A stretch of 60,739 bases of DNA, from contig NZ_LMRG01000006.1 in NCBI RefSeq assembly GCF_001425605.1, forward strand, positions 118,650 through 179,388, in the 5' to 3' direction. The translations under genes and the position numbers were made by a program. Of this stretch, positions 1-8,897 are shown one piece after another. Positions within the stretch are counted from its first letter, which is position 1. Each line of letters opens with the position of its first letter. The stretch comes from Rhizobium sp. Leaf453 (GTDB lineage: Bacteria; Pseudomonadota; Alphaproteobacteria; Rhizobiales; Rhizobiaceae). Below the pieces are notes generated by a model. It did not search any database, had not been told where the DNA came from, and saw only the letters and a list, made by a program, of their open reading frames with translations.

Positions 1-2
1 TG

Positions 3-98
3 GTAACGCATCCCGCTTCGCTGGAGGATGCACCTGAAATGTACAAGAAATTCCGGGATAAGGAGGATGGCGTGATCAAGGTCGTGCTCAGGCCATAG
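3..98 (+). CDS. C-terminal end of a zinc-dependent alcohol dehydrogenase (partial)
   Basis: The window opens inside a reading frame that codes 31 residues and ends at TAG. The end of the peptide (residues like [11 protein letters not shown] followed by IKVVLRP) matches the usual C-terminus of glutathione-independent formaldehyde dehydrogenase-like medium-chain dehydrogenases. The catalytic and NAD-binding parts lie outside the window, so activity cannot be judged. A second remnant of the same family, ending in a very similar way, lies at 29282-29396. Confidence 0.6.
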   Translation, partial: VTHPASLEDAPEMYKKFRDKEDGVIKVVLRP

Positions 99-549
99 CG
101 GATGCAGGCCATGCTCGCGAGCATTCCGCTCGCGGGCGACTTATGATCCAGAACCAAGAGCGGACAGTACTTTCGGCAGTACAATCGAACATTGCGTCAC
201 AGCGACGAAACAGTTTTGGGATCCGCCAAAATAGATCAGCGACACTCTTGGAACGTGTCGTCCTCGCAAACTCGGGTGACAATGGCCGGCGATTACACAT
301 TCTATCGCAGATGTGCGAGGCCATGAGTGCGAGCCAACTCAGAGCGTTTGGCTGCATAAGCCGGACGACCGTCCGGTAGTCGTTGGAAGGAACTTGCCTG
401 GCATTGCTGCGTTTCACCGCATCACATTTCTGACGCGCGAGATAAAATAACTAGCAGTCTCAAATAGACGATGGCCGAGCAAGCAATCCTTCAAGCCAAG
501 AGATTACCTTACTATCGTCCCAATACCCCACTTCGTATGTTGAGGTCAC
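99..549. other. Intergenic region with one stress promoter
   Basis: No convincing gene was seen. Open frames on both strands here overlap each other and have no ribosome binding site or recognisable product. The only clear signal is the EcfG-like promoter at 389-413. Confidence 0.5.
389..413 (+). promoter_or_regulatory. EcfG/RpoE2-type promoter upstream of DUF1206 gene
   Basis: GGAAC, a 16-base spacer and CGTT give an exact match to the consensus for the alphaproteobacterial general stress sigma factor EcfG. It points at the DUF1206 gene 137 bases downstream and is the best -10 match of all copies in the window. Confidence 0.65.
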
Positions 550-1362
550 ATGCAAAATCAATCACTGTTTCAATTGCTTGCCCGCTCTGGTTACACCGCG
601 CGTGGTATCGTTTATGTCCTTGTCGCCGGGCTCGCCCTGTTTTCGAGTTTCGATGGGGGAGAAGCTGATTCAAAGTCCGCGTTACAGGTCGTTCTCCAGC
701 AACCTCTTGGTCGAGTTTGGATGGGCTTTATCGCGGTAGGCCTATTGGGCTTTATAGCTTGGAGGCTAGCGCAGGCATTTGCAAATGCAGACGGACACCC
801 GGTTACGGCTAAGGGGTACGCTATCCGATTTGGCCTGCTCGTCAGCGCCATAGTTTACAGCAGCCTTGCACTCTATGCAGCCAGTATGGCGTTGAGAGTT
901 GGCGATCGGCAAGATTCGGGAGGGGAAGCTGGATTAAGCTCGTGGGTTATCTCACAGCCATTTGGGCGCTACGTTCTCGCGGGTATTGGATTGACGGTCG
1001 TTGGGTCAGGTATCGCACAAATCATCAAGGGCTTTGGTCATGGCTATAGGAAGTACCTGGATATACCGGCCACGGCAGGAACTGGCTTAGATTGGGTATG
1101 TGTTTACGGCCTTGCGGCGCGCGGTTTCTTGCTGCTGATAACCGGCGTGTTTTTCGCATTCGCTGCTTTCACCGTCGATCCCGACCAGGCGGGCGGGATC
1201 TCGGAGGCGTTGGCTTGGATCCGTGAACTCCCATTTGGCGCATTCCTGTACGTCTTTGCAGCAGTCGGCCTGCTGGCTTTCGGTCTCTACAGTTTTATCG
1301 AGGCCGCTTACCGGCGAATTCGGCCACCAGCGATCGCATCTGCCAGAGCTGCGCTGCTTTGA
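550..1362 (+). CDS. DUF1206 membrane protein
   Basis: A 270-residue membrane protein with about six hydrophobic helices arranged as three two-helix repeats, the architecture of the DUF1206 family. The first repeat starts near residue 10 (LARSGYTARGIVYVLVAG); the later repeats start near residues 90 and 180 with the same R/G-rich entry into the helix. The ATG follows GAGG at normal spacing. The biochemical function of the family is unknown; in rhizobia it commonly sits among general stress genes, which fits the promoter at 389-413. Full length with no visible defect. Confidence 0.85.
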   Translation: MQNQSLFQLLARSGYTARGIVYVLVAGLALFSSFDGGEADSKSALQVVLQQPLGRVWMGFIAVGLLGFIAWRLAQAFANADGHPVTAKGYAIRFGLLVSAIVYSSLALYAASMALRVGDRQDSGGEAGLSSWVISQPFGRYVLAGIGLTVVGSGIAQIIKGFGHGYRKYLDIPATAGTGLDWVCVYGLAARGFLLLITGVFFAFAAFTVDPDQAGGISEALAWIRELPFGAFLYVFAAVGLLAFGLYSFIEAAYRRIRPPAIASARAALL

Positions 1363-1768
1363 ATCATCGGTAGACGCCTTTCTTTTGCAGCGACAGGGGG
1401 CACATTAGACGTGATGGCTTCGGCAGCGATCGGAGTGGGGCCATGCGCTTAGGCTGGAATGAAAGAAGGTTTCCGTAGCCCATTTTCCAAGTTCCTTTAT
1501 ACAAGCCCCGCAACGTTTTCCGCGCCAGCATATTCTCCTGTCGCTATCGATTGGCTCCTTCGTGATAATACCCACCGCATAGGCGCCACCCACACACCCT
1601 TCAGAGGTAAGCAAGATTACAAGCGATAGGTGGTAACCTCACCTTGATCGCGCCGGCCACATGCCGTCTTGACATCAACGTAACACCGGATCTCCACCAG
1701 TTTACAGGTCGACATTTCGCACCATGCTCCCACCGTAGGTTTCCGAAAAAATGGAGCACGTTGCTAAC
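1363..1768. other. Intergenic region without a recognisable gene
   Basis: A cysteine-rich open frame on the minus strand (about 1405-1614) has no ribosome binding site and no recognisable family. Nothing else was seen. Confidence 0.4.
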
Positions 1769-1981
1769 TCAAAGGTCAGGGTCTTCCGCAGGATCCGGGT
1801 CTTGGGAGTAGCTTGCCTCCAGGTGCACCATCACTTGCCTGATGGCACCCATCGTCTCGACGGTACCCCAGCCCTCTGCAACCACGTCGGCGATAAGGTT
1901 TTGGAGAAGCGGGTCGACAACCAGCCTTAACTCAACCTCACGCTCAGGGTCATCGATTGGTCGTTCAGGATGTTTAATCAT
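1769..1981 (-). CDS. Small acidic helical protein
   Basis: A 70-residue protein starting MIKHPERP, with GGAGA five bases before the ATG. A longer upstream extension of the frame lacks any signal. The centre (LLQNLIADVVAEGWG) resembles the centre of three other small proteins in the window at 3062, 20897 and 23260, all of the form L-L/I-x-x-A-x-x-x-G-W/A followed by an amphipathic helix. Function unknown. It has no EcfG-like promoter that I could find. Confidence 0.5.
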   Translation of the reverse strand: MIKHPERPIDDPEREVELRLVVDPLLQNLIADVVAEGWGTVETMGAIRQVMVHLEASYSQDPDPAEDPDL

Positions 1982-2088
1982 CGCGTTCTCCAGTTTTAAG
2001 CTGCACCTCAATCGACACGGCGCGTGGTCCCTCGAATGGCCCCGCCTCATAAATGAAGCATTACGAAGCTAATCCCAGAATTTGTAGG

Positions 2089-2516
2089 TTACTTCGTCGG
2101 CATGGAATCCGGGGACTGCGTCCAACGTTGTCCAAACCAGCTTATGAAACACTCACCAACTTCTAGACGGAGCAATGCGTCATCGCGCCAACGCTCTAGC
2201 TTGTATCCATCCATCTCAGTCGCCATGTCGTTGTGGTTGCCCGCGAGAACAACGCAACTTCCAGTTCCCGTAGCCGGGCGGGACAATGTTGCAGCCTCTC
2301 CAGCCATCGAATTTTGTAGTCGAGCTTTGGTCCAGGCCAGATTTCCGTTGGGCAGGTAGATGCTCCCGGTTACAATTCTATCTGTTGCCGCATCAATGTA
2401 GCGTGCGTTTGTCGGCTCCAAGCGATGTTCCGACGTCGACTGATCCTTGATCCGTCTTTGTCGTGACGTACGTAACGTTTGTCAGTGCCAATATCGCTGA
2501 GTTCACGTTTTGCTAT
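2089..2516 (-). pseudogene. Decayed small-gene plus exonuclease III cassette (third copy)
   Basis: Read on the minus strand, 2516 to about 2400 resembles the 59-residue gene that precedes exonuclease III elsewhere in the window (GTDKRYVR is preserved), but its ATG has become ATA and a frameshift lies about 25 codons in (VDVGTSLGADKR appears in the next frame). It runs into an exonuclease III fragment beginning near RYIDAATDRIV and IYLPNGN, with the centre scrambled and about half of the protein missing. Both parts are clearly dead. The order and orientation match the cassettes at 22288-23267 and 42123-43156. Confidence 0.75.
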
Positions 2517-2531
2517 GTGTTGCGCCCTGAA

Positions 2532-2927
2532 CTACCTAATTTTTTCTGTTCCAGCAGGCGCGACTGATTGGGTATCGCCGCCTGTGCCGGACTCCGCAGT
2601 AGGATCACGATCAGTGGGCGCCGTTTGCATTTTCTCGCCAGCCGGGGGAGCATTATCGATGACCTTTTGATCGGTGGGGGTGACAACCGCATTTGGCGTT
2701 GAGGTCGAAGTCTGATTGACGTCCGTCGCTGCATCATTGTCGACGGCTTCGCCGTACATTTCCGAAATCCCCCAAGCGATCATAGCTAGTACAAGACCAC
2801 CGATTAGGACCATCAAAACAGGTCTGCCGAGTAGACCCTGCCGGGCTTCGACGGATGTTTCGACCACGATTCTATTTGTATCTTCCGAAGCGACACGGTT
2901 GCCTCGTTCATCGGTATAAGTGGCCAT
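2532..2927 (-). CDS. Single-pass membrane protein of unknown function
   Basis: A 131-residue protein starting MATYTDERG, with GAGGAT seven bases before the ATG; the frame remains open further upstream but the EcfG-like promoter at 2958-2982 would then lie inside it. An N-terminal cytoplasmic stretch of about 35 residues is followed by one hydrophobic helix (VLMVLIGGLVLAMIAWGI) and a low-complexity tail rich in T, D, P and A, probably periplasmic. No enzyme motif is visible. The promoter suggests induction in the general stress response. Confidence 0.65.
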   Translation of the reverse strand: MATYTDERGNRVASEDTNRIVVETSVEARQGLLGRPVLMVLIGGLVLAMIAWGISEMYGEAVDNDAATDVNQTSTSTPNAVVTPTDQKVIDNAPPAGEKMQTAPTDRDPTAESGTGGDTQSVAPAGTEKIR

Positions 2928-2957
2928 AGCACTATCCTCACAATTGCGATGCGGCTT

Positions 2958-2982
2958 AACCAGCCGCCGGTGGTAATGTTCC
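2958..2982 (-). promoter_or_regulatory. EcfG-type promoter
   Basis: On the minus strand GGAAC, 16 bases, GGTT, ending 31 bases before the ATG of the single-pass membrane protein. Confidence 0.6.
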
Positions 2983-3061
2983 CTCCGCGCAAGTTTCCAG
3001 CGGCCGGACACCCGCGCTGACATAGCCAAAAGACCCGACGGCAGCCAATGTGCCCGGCTTC

Positions 3062-3256
3062 TCAGCGGGCGTCGTCTGGAAAAGCCTGGTCCTCGAACCA
3101 AAGATTGTCTACTAAGTCACCGAAAGATTTGATGACCTGTTCGCGCGACCAGCCCGACCTGATGGCCTCATCAATCAGTGCCAGAAATGATGGCTCCAAC
3201 GCCTTCTGGCATTCCAAGTCATCGTCTTTTGGGTTTTCATTTGGTGCTTTAATCAT
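3062..3256 (-). CDS. Small acidic helical protein
   Basis: A 64-residue protein starting MIKAPNENP, with GGAGAG at good spacing before the ATG. The core (LIDEAIRSGWSREQVIKSF) is predicted helical and resembles the small proteins at 1769, 20897 and 23260. The tail is acidic. Function unknown. The adjacent EcfG-like promoter (3280-3304) suggests stress induction. Confidence 0.6.
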   Translation of the reverse strand: MIKAPNENPKDDDLECQKALEPSFLALIDEAIRSGWSREQVIKSFGDLVDNLWFEDQAFPDDAR

Positions 3257-3279
3257 TGAAGTCTCTCCGTTTCGCCTCA

Positions 3280-3304
3280 AACTCTGAGCAGACCGCTTGG
3301 TTCC
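3280..3304 (-). promoter_or_regulatory. EcfG-type promoter
   Basis: GGAAC, 16 bases, AGTT on the minus strand, 24 bases before the ATG of the 64-residue protein. Confidence 0.55.
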
Positions 3305-3435
3305 GGCATCACCGGGGCCATAAGGCGTTTGTGACAACGCGGGCCGGGAAGGGGAAAGCGGTGACGCAAGTCGTGAAGAAGGCTCGACAACCCTACGAGA
3401 TTGTCGAGCCGGACCTGCTTCCCATTTTCCGCGGT

Positions 3436-4443
3436 TCAGGGCTGCGAGGATTTTGGGTCCGACACTCCAAGTTCGAAGGCGTCGACCTCTTCGACAACAC
3501 GGTCCTTAATGGTGTCATGGGTATCGGACGCCACCTCCAAGACCTTTTCGTATACTTCGGACGCAACTTGCTTCCCACGGTCCATCACATCCTGCGAGGC
3601 TGCCGTAACGTTTTCCATCGCAGTGTCTGAGGCGTCACCCAACAACTCGTCCTCCACGTCCGTGTGGGGAAGCGCCGCACCTATAGCTGCTCCTACCGCA
3701 AAGGCTAGGGCCCCTCCAACTAGCGGCTGGTCGCGGAAATGCGTAAGGATGGCGTCGTTCAACTTGTTTGTTTGCCCTCGCAACGAGCTGGCCGCCGAAG
3801 AAGCCTGGTCAGACAGTGAACTGGCCGCTCCCGAGGCAGCAGCCTCAAGATTGCCCGCCGCACCTTTCGCCCGTTCCCACTTTTCCGCAACCCAGCCCGA
3901 TGCGTTGTCCAGCAAAGCTCCTGTCTCGTCAATGATTTGGTCGATCTGCTTACCACTGGCGTCGGCAAACCCCCGGTAGGTCGCGCCTGCCTCATCAACA
4001 AAATGACCGGCACGGCGACCGGTTTCATCAGTCAGCGCTTTAAGTTTCCGTCCCGAGCTGTCGGAGAAGTGACTGTATGTCGATCCGTTTTCACTTTGTG
4101 GAGGGCCCAGACGTCGAACCGGACCGTCAGCCCGATAGAGTGGATATTCCGAAACGGTTTGTGCGATAGGAGAGGGGGTCGATGGGGTTGCACCCTTAGC
4201 CATCAGCCAAGCAAGACTCACACCCATCAAAGCGACAGGAAGCGGATTGTTCTTAAGCGCCTGCCCAAGGTTGCTGACATACTCGCCACTACCACTGCCC
4301 TTGGCATAGGTCAGAACTTCATCAATCAGCTGCCCAGGCGACATCCGTTCCTGGATAGCGTCGATGCGGTTTCCGATACGCTGACGATCCTGATCTATCT
4401 CTCTCTGGATGTCAGCTGACGTTTTCTCGGTTGAACGTTCCAT
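3436..4443 (-). CDS. DUF3618 domain membrane-associated protein
   Basis: A 335-residue protein. Residues 1-50 match DUF3618 (DIQREIDQDRQRIGNRIDAI, then SPGQLIDEV). A short hydrophobic segment (LPVALMGVSLAWLMA) follows near residue 70, then a long helical, alanine- and glycine-rich stretch and a second hydrophobic segment near residue 270. The ATG overlaps the stop of the upstream gene as TGATG, so the two are probably translationally coupled. It is the last gene of a three-gene operon driven by the promoter at 5458-5482. Families of this type are thought to act at the inner membrane under stress; the precise role is not known. Confidence 0.85.
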   Translation of the reverse strand: MERSTEKTSADIQREIDQDRQRIGNRIDAIQERMSPGQLIDEVLTYAKGSGSGEYVSNLGQALKNNPLPVALMGVSLAWLMAKGATPSTPSPIAQTVSEYPLYRADGPVRRLGPPQSENGSTYSHFSDSSGRKLKALTDETGRRAGHFVDEAGATYRGFADASGKQIDQIIDETGALLDNASGWVAEKWERAKGAAGNLEAAASGAASSLSDQASSAASSLRGQTNKLNDAILTHFRDQPLVGGALAFAVGAAIGAALPHTDVEDELLGDASDTAMENVTAASQDVMDRGKQVASEVYEKVLEVASDTHDTIKDRVVEEVDAFELGVSDPKSSQP

Positions 4444-4859
4444 CAGATTTTCTCCTTCACGGCGTCAACATCACGACGGAGCGACGTCGCGGTTCGATTT
4501 AGGGTGATATTGGTTCCATGAAGGGCCGCGAGTCCGCGAGAGACGAACGCCCATGCGATCACAGTGATGGCAACCCCGACGATCAGCGAAGCCAAGGCGC
4601 TGGCGCCTGTATCAGTGAAACCCTGCGTCACGAGAAATGCAGCGAGACCTCCGACAAGGGCGTTAAGCAGGACGCCAACCGCACCGATGGCCAAGACAAG
4701 CCCGATAATGAGGATCTCTACGCCGATCATCGCCTTGGAAAGTTTTTCGGAGGCCTCAGTTTTAGCGAGGTCGATTTCCTTGCGGAACAGACTTGTCACG
4801 TCGCTGACTAGTCCGCCAAGCAGTTCGGACAGAGGGGCACTTTCGGGAGACTTAGCCAT
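4443..4859 (-). CDS. Phage holin superfamily III / DUF1469-like membrane protein
   Basis: A 138-residue protein starting MAKSPES; the N-terminal half has LLGGLVSDVTSLFRKEIDLA, typical of this family, and the second half carries two long hydrophobic helices (about residues 45-75 and 85-115). Despite the family name it is a chromosomal membrane protein and not evidence of a prophage. The start was chosen at the internal ATG, which overlaps the end of the upstream gene by eight bases; the downstream DUF3618 gene overlaps its stop. The trio is a common rhizobial arrangement. Confidence 0.85.
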   Translation of the reverse strand: MAKSPESAPLSELLGGLVSDVTSLFRKEIDLAKTEASEKLSKAMIGVEILIIGLVLAIGAVGVLLNALVGGLAAFLVTQGFTDTGASALASLIVGVAITVIAWAFVSRGLAALHGTNITLNRTATSLRRDVDAVKEKI

Positions 4860-5412
4860 TATCCTGACCTCCGGTCCTGTTCGAATCAAAAGTAGTTGAG
4901 GAAGAATTGGCGGTCTTGAACGGGGCTCTTTTTGCCGACGCGGTGAGGAAACGGCTAGCGGTCAATCCGGCGAGCGCCGCGATGCCCAAAAAGGCTAGCG
5001 GCTGCTTGCGACCGAACTCCTCGGCCATATTGGCGATCTCGCCTATATCCTTGCCTTCCATCTGCTTGGCAAAACCTTGAACGCTCAGCCCGATCTGTTT
5101 GGCATAGCGCCCGACTTCAGCCTGGTCAGACCCTTCCAATTCCGCGCCGACTTTCTGAAGCGCGGTCGCTACGCCACCCACCTGTCTTGCGGCGAATGTT
5201 GCCTGTTCAGAGACCACATCCTTCACTTTCGCGACCGCGCTATCGGCACCCGTCTTGATCGTGTCCTTGGCGGACGAGATATCTTCGCTCACCTTATCTT
5301 TCAGATCGGCGAAAGAGGCCGGAGCGTCGGGAGATGGAGTTGCGTCGTAGAAAGGAGATGTCGTCGGCGCAGCGCGTGATCCGCTCGCTGGATCGTCGAA
5401 CTCGTTTGGCAT
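4852..5412 (-). CDS. Stress-operon protein with one C-terminal membrane segment
   Basis: A 186-residue protein. Residues 1-35 are low complexity (P, S, A, T), residues 35-140 are strongly helical with many A, K, E and D (coiled-coil-like; KVKDVVSEQATFAARQVGG), and one hydrophobic helix (FLGIAALAGLTASRFL) lies near residue 145. GGAGG precedes the ATG. It is first in the operon with the holin-like and DUF3618 genes and has a perfect-spacing EcfG-like promoter upstream. Homologues are often labelled nutrient-deprivation-induced, but nothing here shows a mechanism. Confidence 0.75.
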   Translation of the reverse strand: MPNEFDDPASGSRAAPTTSPFYDATPSPDAPASFADLKDKVSEDISSAKDTIKTGADSAVAKVKDVVSEQATFAARQVGGVATALQKVGAELEGSDQAEVGRYAKQIGLSVQGFAKQMEGKDIGEIANMAEEFGRKQPLAFLGIAALAGLTASRFLTASAKRAPFKTANSSSTTFDSNRTGGQDNG

Positions 5413-5457
5413 GTAAGCCTCCTATGAAAAATCAAAGCGGCGGTCGCCGCATCGGTG

Positions 5458-5482
5458 AACCATGACTTTTGATCTTTGTTCC
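5458..5482 (-). promoter_or_regulatory. EcfG-type promoter of the three-gene stress operon
   Basis: GGAAC, 16 bases, GGTT on the minus strand, 46 bases before the first gene of the 5412-3436 operon. Confidence 0.65.
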
Positions 5483-5710
5483 AATGACCGCCAGTTCATT
5501 GGACTGGCTGCAAAACCTACCCACGCATGGCAGAGAATGCGCGATAACAAACAGTCGGCGCCATCGGCCTAGGCATAGATCGATGTCGTTCATTTCGCCG
5601 TCGTGAAGCAGTGCCGTTTGGGAGGCGCGGCAACAGGGAAGTGACAATGGACGAAATCAAAAATGGAAACGCAAAAGTGATCTCTCGCCTAGAGGCGATT
5701 TTTGAATCTT

Positions 5711-6126
5711 TCAAGCGGGAGATCGGGGCGATTGTAGATGCGCACGGTGAGGCGGAGGGGAAGCTTGTCCGCTGAGATAAGGAAATTCCAGGGGATGGGC
5801 GTAAAATGGCACGTCCCAATGGCCTGCCAATGCTTCGAGGGATCCAGCGTGATCAAAATGGGCATGAGTCATGATTATTGCCGACGGCCGGCTATTCTTG
5901 CCAAAACGATGTTTCGCAGCCTCGGTGATGCTTTTTCTTTTTCTAGAAGTCGCCAAGCCCGTATCGATCAGGACCCATCCATTTCCAACCGTCGGATCTC
6001 CGTAGAAAACCACATTGACGATCGATAGGCGCAAATAGGCAAGATCGGTGGACAATGCGAGAACCCGGAAACAGTCCCCGCAGTCGGTGCAGCATCGGTG
6101 TGTTCAAGTGAAAGCTGAACCGCCAT
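5711..6126 (-). pseudogene. Metallo-beta-lactamase fold hydrolase, frameshifted and truncated
   Basis: AGGAGG and an ATG at 6126 start a frame (MAVQLSLEHTD) that runs about 20 codons; homology then continues in another frame (LAYLRLSIVNVVFYGDP, then WVLIDTGL) and includes the zinc-binding motif THAHFDHAG. After PLEFPYLSGQ the reading frame is lost again and ends at 5711. At about 110 residues it is less than half the usual length of such hydrolases, and the C-terminal metal ligands are missing. Non-functional. An EcfG-like promoter with a 17-base spacer lies just upstream. Confidence 0.7.
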
Positions 6127-6153
6127 TTGTGCCTCCTGCCATGAAGGAACTCG

Positions 6154-6179
6154 AACCCACAGACAAGGCTCAAAGTTCC
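6154..6179 (-). promoter_or_regulatory. EcfG-like promoter (17-base spacer)
   Basis: GGAAC, 17 bases, GGTT on the minus strand, 28 bases upstream of the metallo-beta-lactamase pseudogene. The longer spacer makes it weaker evidence than the N16 copies. Confidence 0.4.
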
Positions 6180-6343
6180 ACCTGTGTTAAACCGACTTCT
6201 AAAAAAGCAGGATTTGGATAACTGTGTGCCGCGTGCGCAATTGGTCAGTCGAAATAAGCGCTTTTCAAAGATGATGCGCAGCGGACTCACTTGCATCGTC
6301 AGGCCCGACGAGGCCGACCCATTCAGTCGCTCCTGTTTTCCTG

Positions 6344-6368
6344 GGAACTTGTTTGTCCGGAGCAAGTT
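6344..6368 (+). promoter_or_regulatory. Possible EcfG-like promoter, distant from thioredoxin reductase
   Basis: GGAAC, 16 bases, AGTT. It points right, but the next gene starts about 350 bases away, so a functional link is uncertain. Confidence 0.3.
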
Positions 6369-6714
6369 AGCGCGCGTCGGCATTAGAATACAGGTGACAT
6401 ATCAAAATCAGATAGCGGCTCACTTTCACCTAGCAAGAGGAACTCGGAGGCGGAATCACATGATTGTAAAAATATCAATTTCAGCCGTGTGAGTCTTTAA
6501 CCTAGGCGAACCTGGCTCCGAGGCGTGGAGTCGACGAAACCGATTATCGACCGAATTGATTCAGCCTGCGGCCAGAGTCTTACAAAATCGACGAGTGAGA
6601 ACAATGGTCGCCGCTGTACGTTGAACTGCGGCGGGCAGGGCAAATCGGCAATCGAATGGTTCGGATTTTCCTCCGAACTCCCGAACACAAGCCTCTGGCA
6701 GATGAAGCACGTTC

Positions 6715-7644
6715 ATGACTGACAATTTGGAAAAGGCGATATGGGATTGTGCAGTCATCGGTGGCGGCCCGGCTGGCTTGACGGCAGCGATTTATCTCGC
6801 CCGCTATCATCTTTCCGTGACGGTATTTGACGATAATACCAGCAGAGCCTCGATGATCCCGATATCCCATAATCATGCTGGATTTCCGGACGGGATCAGT
6901 GGCCAGGATCTTCTGGCCAGGATGCGCGCACAAGCTCAGCGTTACGGTGCTTTGATCCGGGGCAGCAAGGTCACGGTCCTTGAAAAGGACAGCGATTTAT
7001 TCAAGTTGGAGTTCGATGGCGACACAGCATTTGCCCGCACCGTTCTTATGGGCACTGGCGTGCTCAACCGCAGACCACCAATGTCGTCGCCCGCGCATGA
7101 CGAGGCGGTCGCACGGGGGTTGCTGCGGTATTGCCCTGTTTGCGACGGGTTCGAAGTGTCGGATAAGTCTCTGGGGGTCGTGGGAACAGGCATGAAGGGC
7201 TTTAGAGAAGCAAAGTTTCTGCGGAGCTACACTCGGGACGTCACGTTAGTGGCGCCTGATGGCGAGCATGAGCTGTCCGACGCAGAGCGGAAAGGCTTGG
7301 CAGAACTCGGGATAAAAATCGAGGCTGGTCCGGTGATTTCAATCGAACTGGGAACCGATAGGGTTACCGTTACCACGGCGACGACAACGTACGCGTTCGC
7401 ATCATTCTACCCGGCCCTTGGCTCGGAGATTCGTTCCGCCCTTGCTGTAGGAGTCGGAGCTCGCATCTCGGATGAGGGCTGCATTAACGTCGACGCCCAT
7501 CAGCGAACGAGCGTGCCTGGCCTTTATGCCGCTGGCGACGTCGTGATCGGTCTCGACCAAATCAGCCACGCGATGGGTCAAGCAGGGGTTGCTGCGACAG
7601 CCATTCGAAACGATCTGTGTGAAGTCGAAGTGTTGGTTCGCTGA
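6715..7644 (+). CDS. Thioredoxin reductase-like NAD(P)/FAD oxidoreductase
   Basis: A 309-residue flavoprotein. The FAD-binding motif GGGPAGL is near residue 18, the redox-active CPVCDG pair near residue 138, a second nucleotide motif (VVGTGMKGFREA, degenerate against the usual GxGxxG/A) near residue 153, and the C-terminal FAD motif YAAGDV near residue 268. The length matches bacterial TrxB. In cells the family passes electrons from NADPH to thioredoxin or a related partner. No strong ribosome binding site precedes the ATG. No thioredoxin gene is nearby, so the partner is unknown and it could be a TrxB-like paralogue of different specificity. Confidence 0.88.
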   Translation: MTDNLEKAIWDCAVIGGGPAGLTAAIYLARYHLSVTVFDDNTSRASMIPISHNHAGFPDGISGQDLLARMRAQAQRYGALIRGSKVTVLEKDSDLFKLEFDGDTAFARTVLMGTGVLNRRPPMSSPAHDEAVARGLLRYCPVCDGFEVSDKSLGVVGTGMKGFREAKFLRSYTRDVTLVAPDGEHELSDAERKGLAELGIKIEAGPVISIELGTDRVTVTTATTTYAFASFYPALGSEIRSALAVGVGARISDEGCINVDAHQRTSVPGLYAAGDVVIGLDQISHAMGQAGVAATAIRNDLCEVEVLVR

Positions 7645-8020
7645 ATGTATGCGTAACCTTGAAACCATGCCGCTCAGTTGCTCGCGCAGCGCTACTTCCC
7701 CTGTGGGAATAAAATCATTGGTGTCTTAAGCCGACGCTGCTTGCAGCTTGGTTGGGTCCACGGTTAAGGAGCGGGGGTAAATTGTGCCACCGACGTGCGC
7801 ACGAAAACGAGCACAAACTCATCCGGTGATTCAGTGAACGGCTGCAACGATTGAAGCTAGAAGTTCCGGCTGTTCGGCGCACGCCGGCGGTAGACAGCCG
7901 AAATCGTCGGCCTATTCAGGGCCCAGGGCGTGATCCAACTGCCAATCGCCCCCGCGCTATAAGGCGCGGTCTCGACCGAACGAGGTTCGAGGCGATCTGT
8001 CTAAAAGCTGGAGAGCGTAA
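7645..8020. other. Intergenic region, nothing recognised
   Basis: No frame with a ribosome binding site, recognisable product or regulatory motif was found. Confidence 0.4.
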
Positions 8021-8297
8021 TCAGCGCCTGGTTATTTCGCGATTTCCGAAGAACCAGTCGTCTGGCACAAGTTCCCTCCTGACCAGTTTCAGCGACCTAT
8101 CCGTCTGAATAACGTACGTCTCTTCCTTCCTTTGGCCGCGATCGTCGACAAAGTTATGCAGTGCTACCGACCGGAGCCTTCTGAATGCGGGTGCTTGGCA
8201 CCCCTCCGTAGTTTATGCTCTCGGGCACAGGTTTGATGTTAGTTTCGCTGCACCCCACCATGATGAGGGCTACCAATGTTGGAAGTATAGTTTTCAT
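8021..8297 (-). pseudogene. Small lipoprotein gene with a one-base frameshift
   Basis: ATG at 8297 starts MKTILPTLVALIMVGC, a short signal sequence with a lipobox-like cysteine at residue 16. The frame stops at 8154 after 47 codons. One base off, the reading continues smoothly from about 8160 as FVDDRGQRKEETYVIQ and DRSLKLVRRELVPDDW to a stop at 8021. The intact product would be an outer-membrane lipoprotein of about 90 residues. Joining the frames is my inference from protein-like composition on both sides; I did not recognise a named family. Confidence 0.55.
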
Positions 8298-8786
8298 GTG
8301 AACCTCGTTCGTTTGGTCCGTGAACCACCCCTCCTCTGAACAATTCCATTGCTGCGCGCAAGTTTAACCTCGATCGGCGACGTGACGAGACTTTTATCGT
8401 AACATTGTTCTGACAGCTTCTGATCCACGCCTGCGATAACTGCATCAGGGAGGGACCTCTTCGTGAGGAGCGGCGTTTGGGGAGCATCTCTAGACTACGC
8501 ATCAACTTTGAGGGACATACGGCATCCGAAGATAAATAAGGGCATGATCAGCCGAAGCTGTTTAGCCTCGTGGTCCGTCTGAGTGTGCCGACCGACAACT
8601 GGTCTGATACGGCTTTCGCCAGAAGCGGAAACATGCCCCACCCTCCTGCCCACCCGCAGTCATCAAACGACTAGCCGGACACAATTTCGTTCTCGCCAAA
8701 ACCAACCTCAGCGATATCGATTTGTTGTTGGTCAGCATCACCGATTACAAGATAAAGATCGGATAGCGCGTACTGCGCCATTGTCC
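8298..8786. other. Intergenic region, nothing recognised
   Basis: Apart from GGAGGGG shortly upstream of the lipoprotein start on the minus strand, no gene or motif could be supported. Confidence 0.4.
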
Positions 8787-8897
8787 TCACCGATCATGGG
8801 AAGATCGGGGTCGGCGCGGTCCAAGCCAAAGGACTACAATCGCCGCGAGGAGTGGTATGGCACCTGTTAGCAGGAAAAAAATTGCTGATACTGACAT
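8787..8897 (-). CDS. Very small single-helix membrane protein
   Basis: A 36-residue frame with a good ribosome binding site (GGAGGAG, seven bases before the ATG). It codes one hydrophobic helix (FFLLTGAIPLLAAIVVLWLG) followed by a basic tail rich in R and P. This is the usual form of bacterial small membrane proteins. No homologue is recognised and the call rests on the start signals and composition alone. Confidence 0.45.
   Translation of the reverse strand: MSVSAIFFLLTGAIPLLAAIVVLWLGPRRPRSSHDR

Noticed and set aside
88..417. Open frames on both strands at the left end
   Set aside because: They are arginine-rich mirror frames without ribosome binding sites, overlapping each other and a stress promoter.
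1405..1614. Cysteine-rich minus-strand frame
   Set aside because: No start signal, no family and uneven composition; not enough support for a gene.
4443..4859. Holin-like protein as a sign of a prophage
   Set aside because: The family name is historical; the gene is in a conserved rhizobial stress operon with DUF3618 and no phage gene is nearby.
7851..8108. Plus-strand frame opposite the lipoprotein
   Set aside because: It is the mirror of the broken lipoprotein gene, is arginine-rich and has no start signal.
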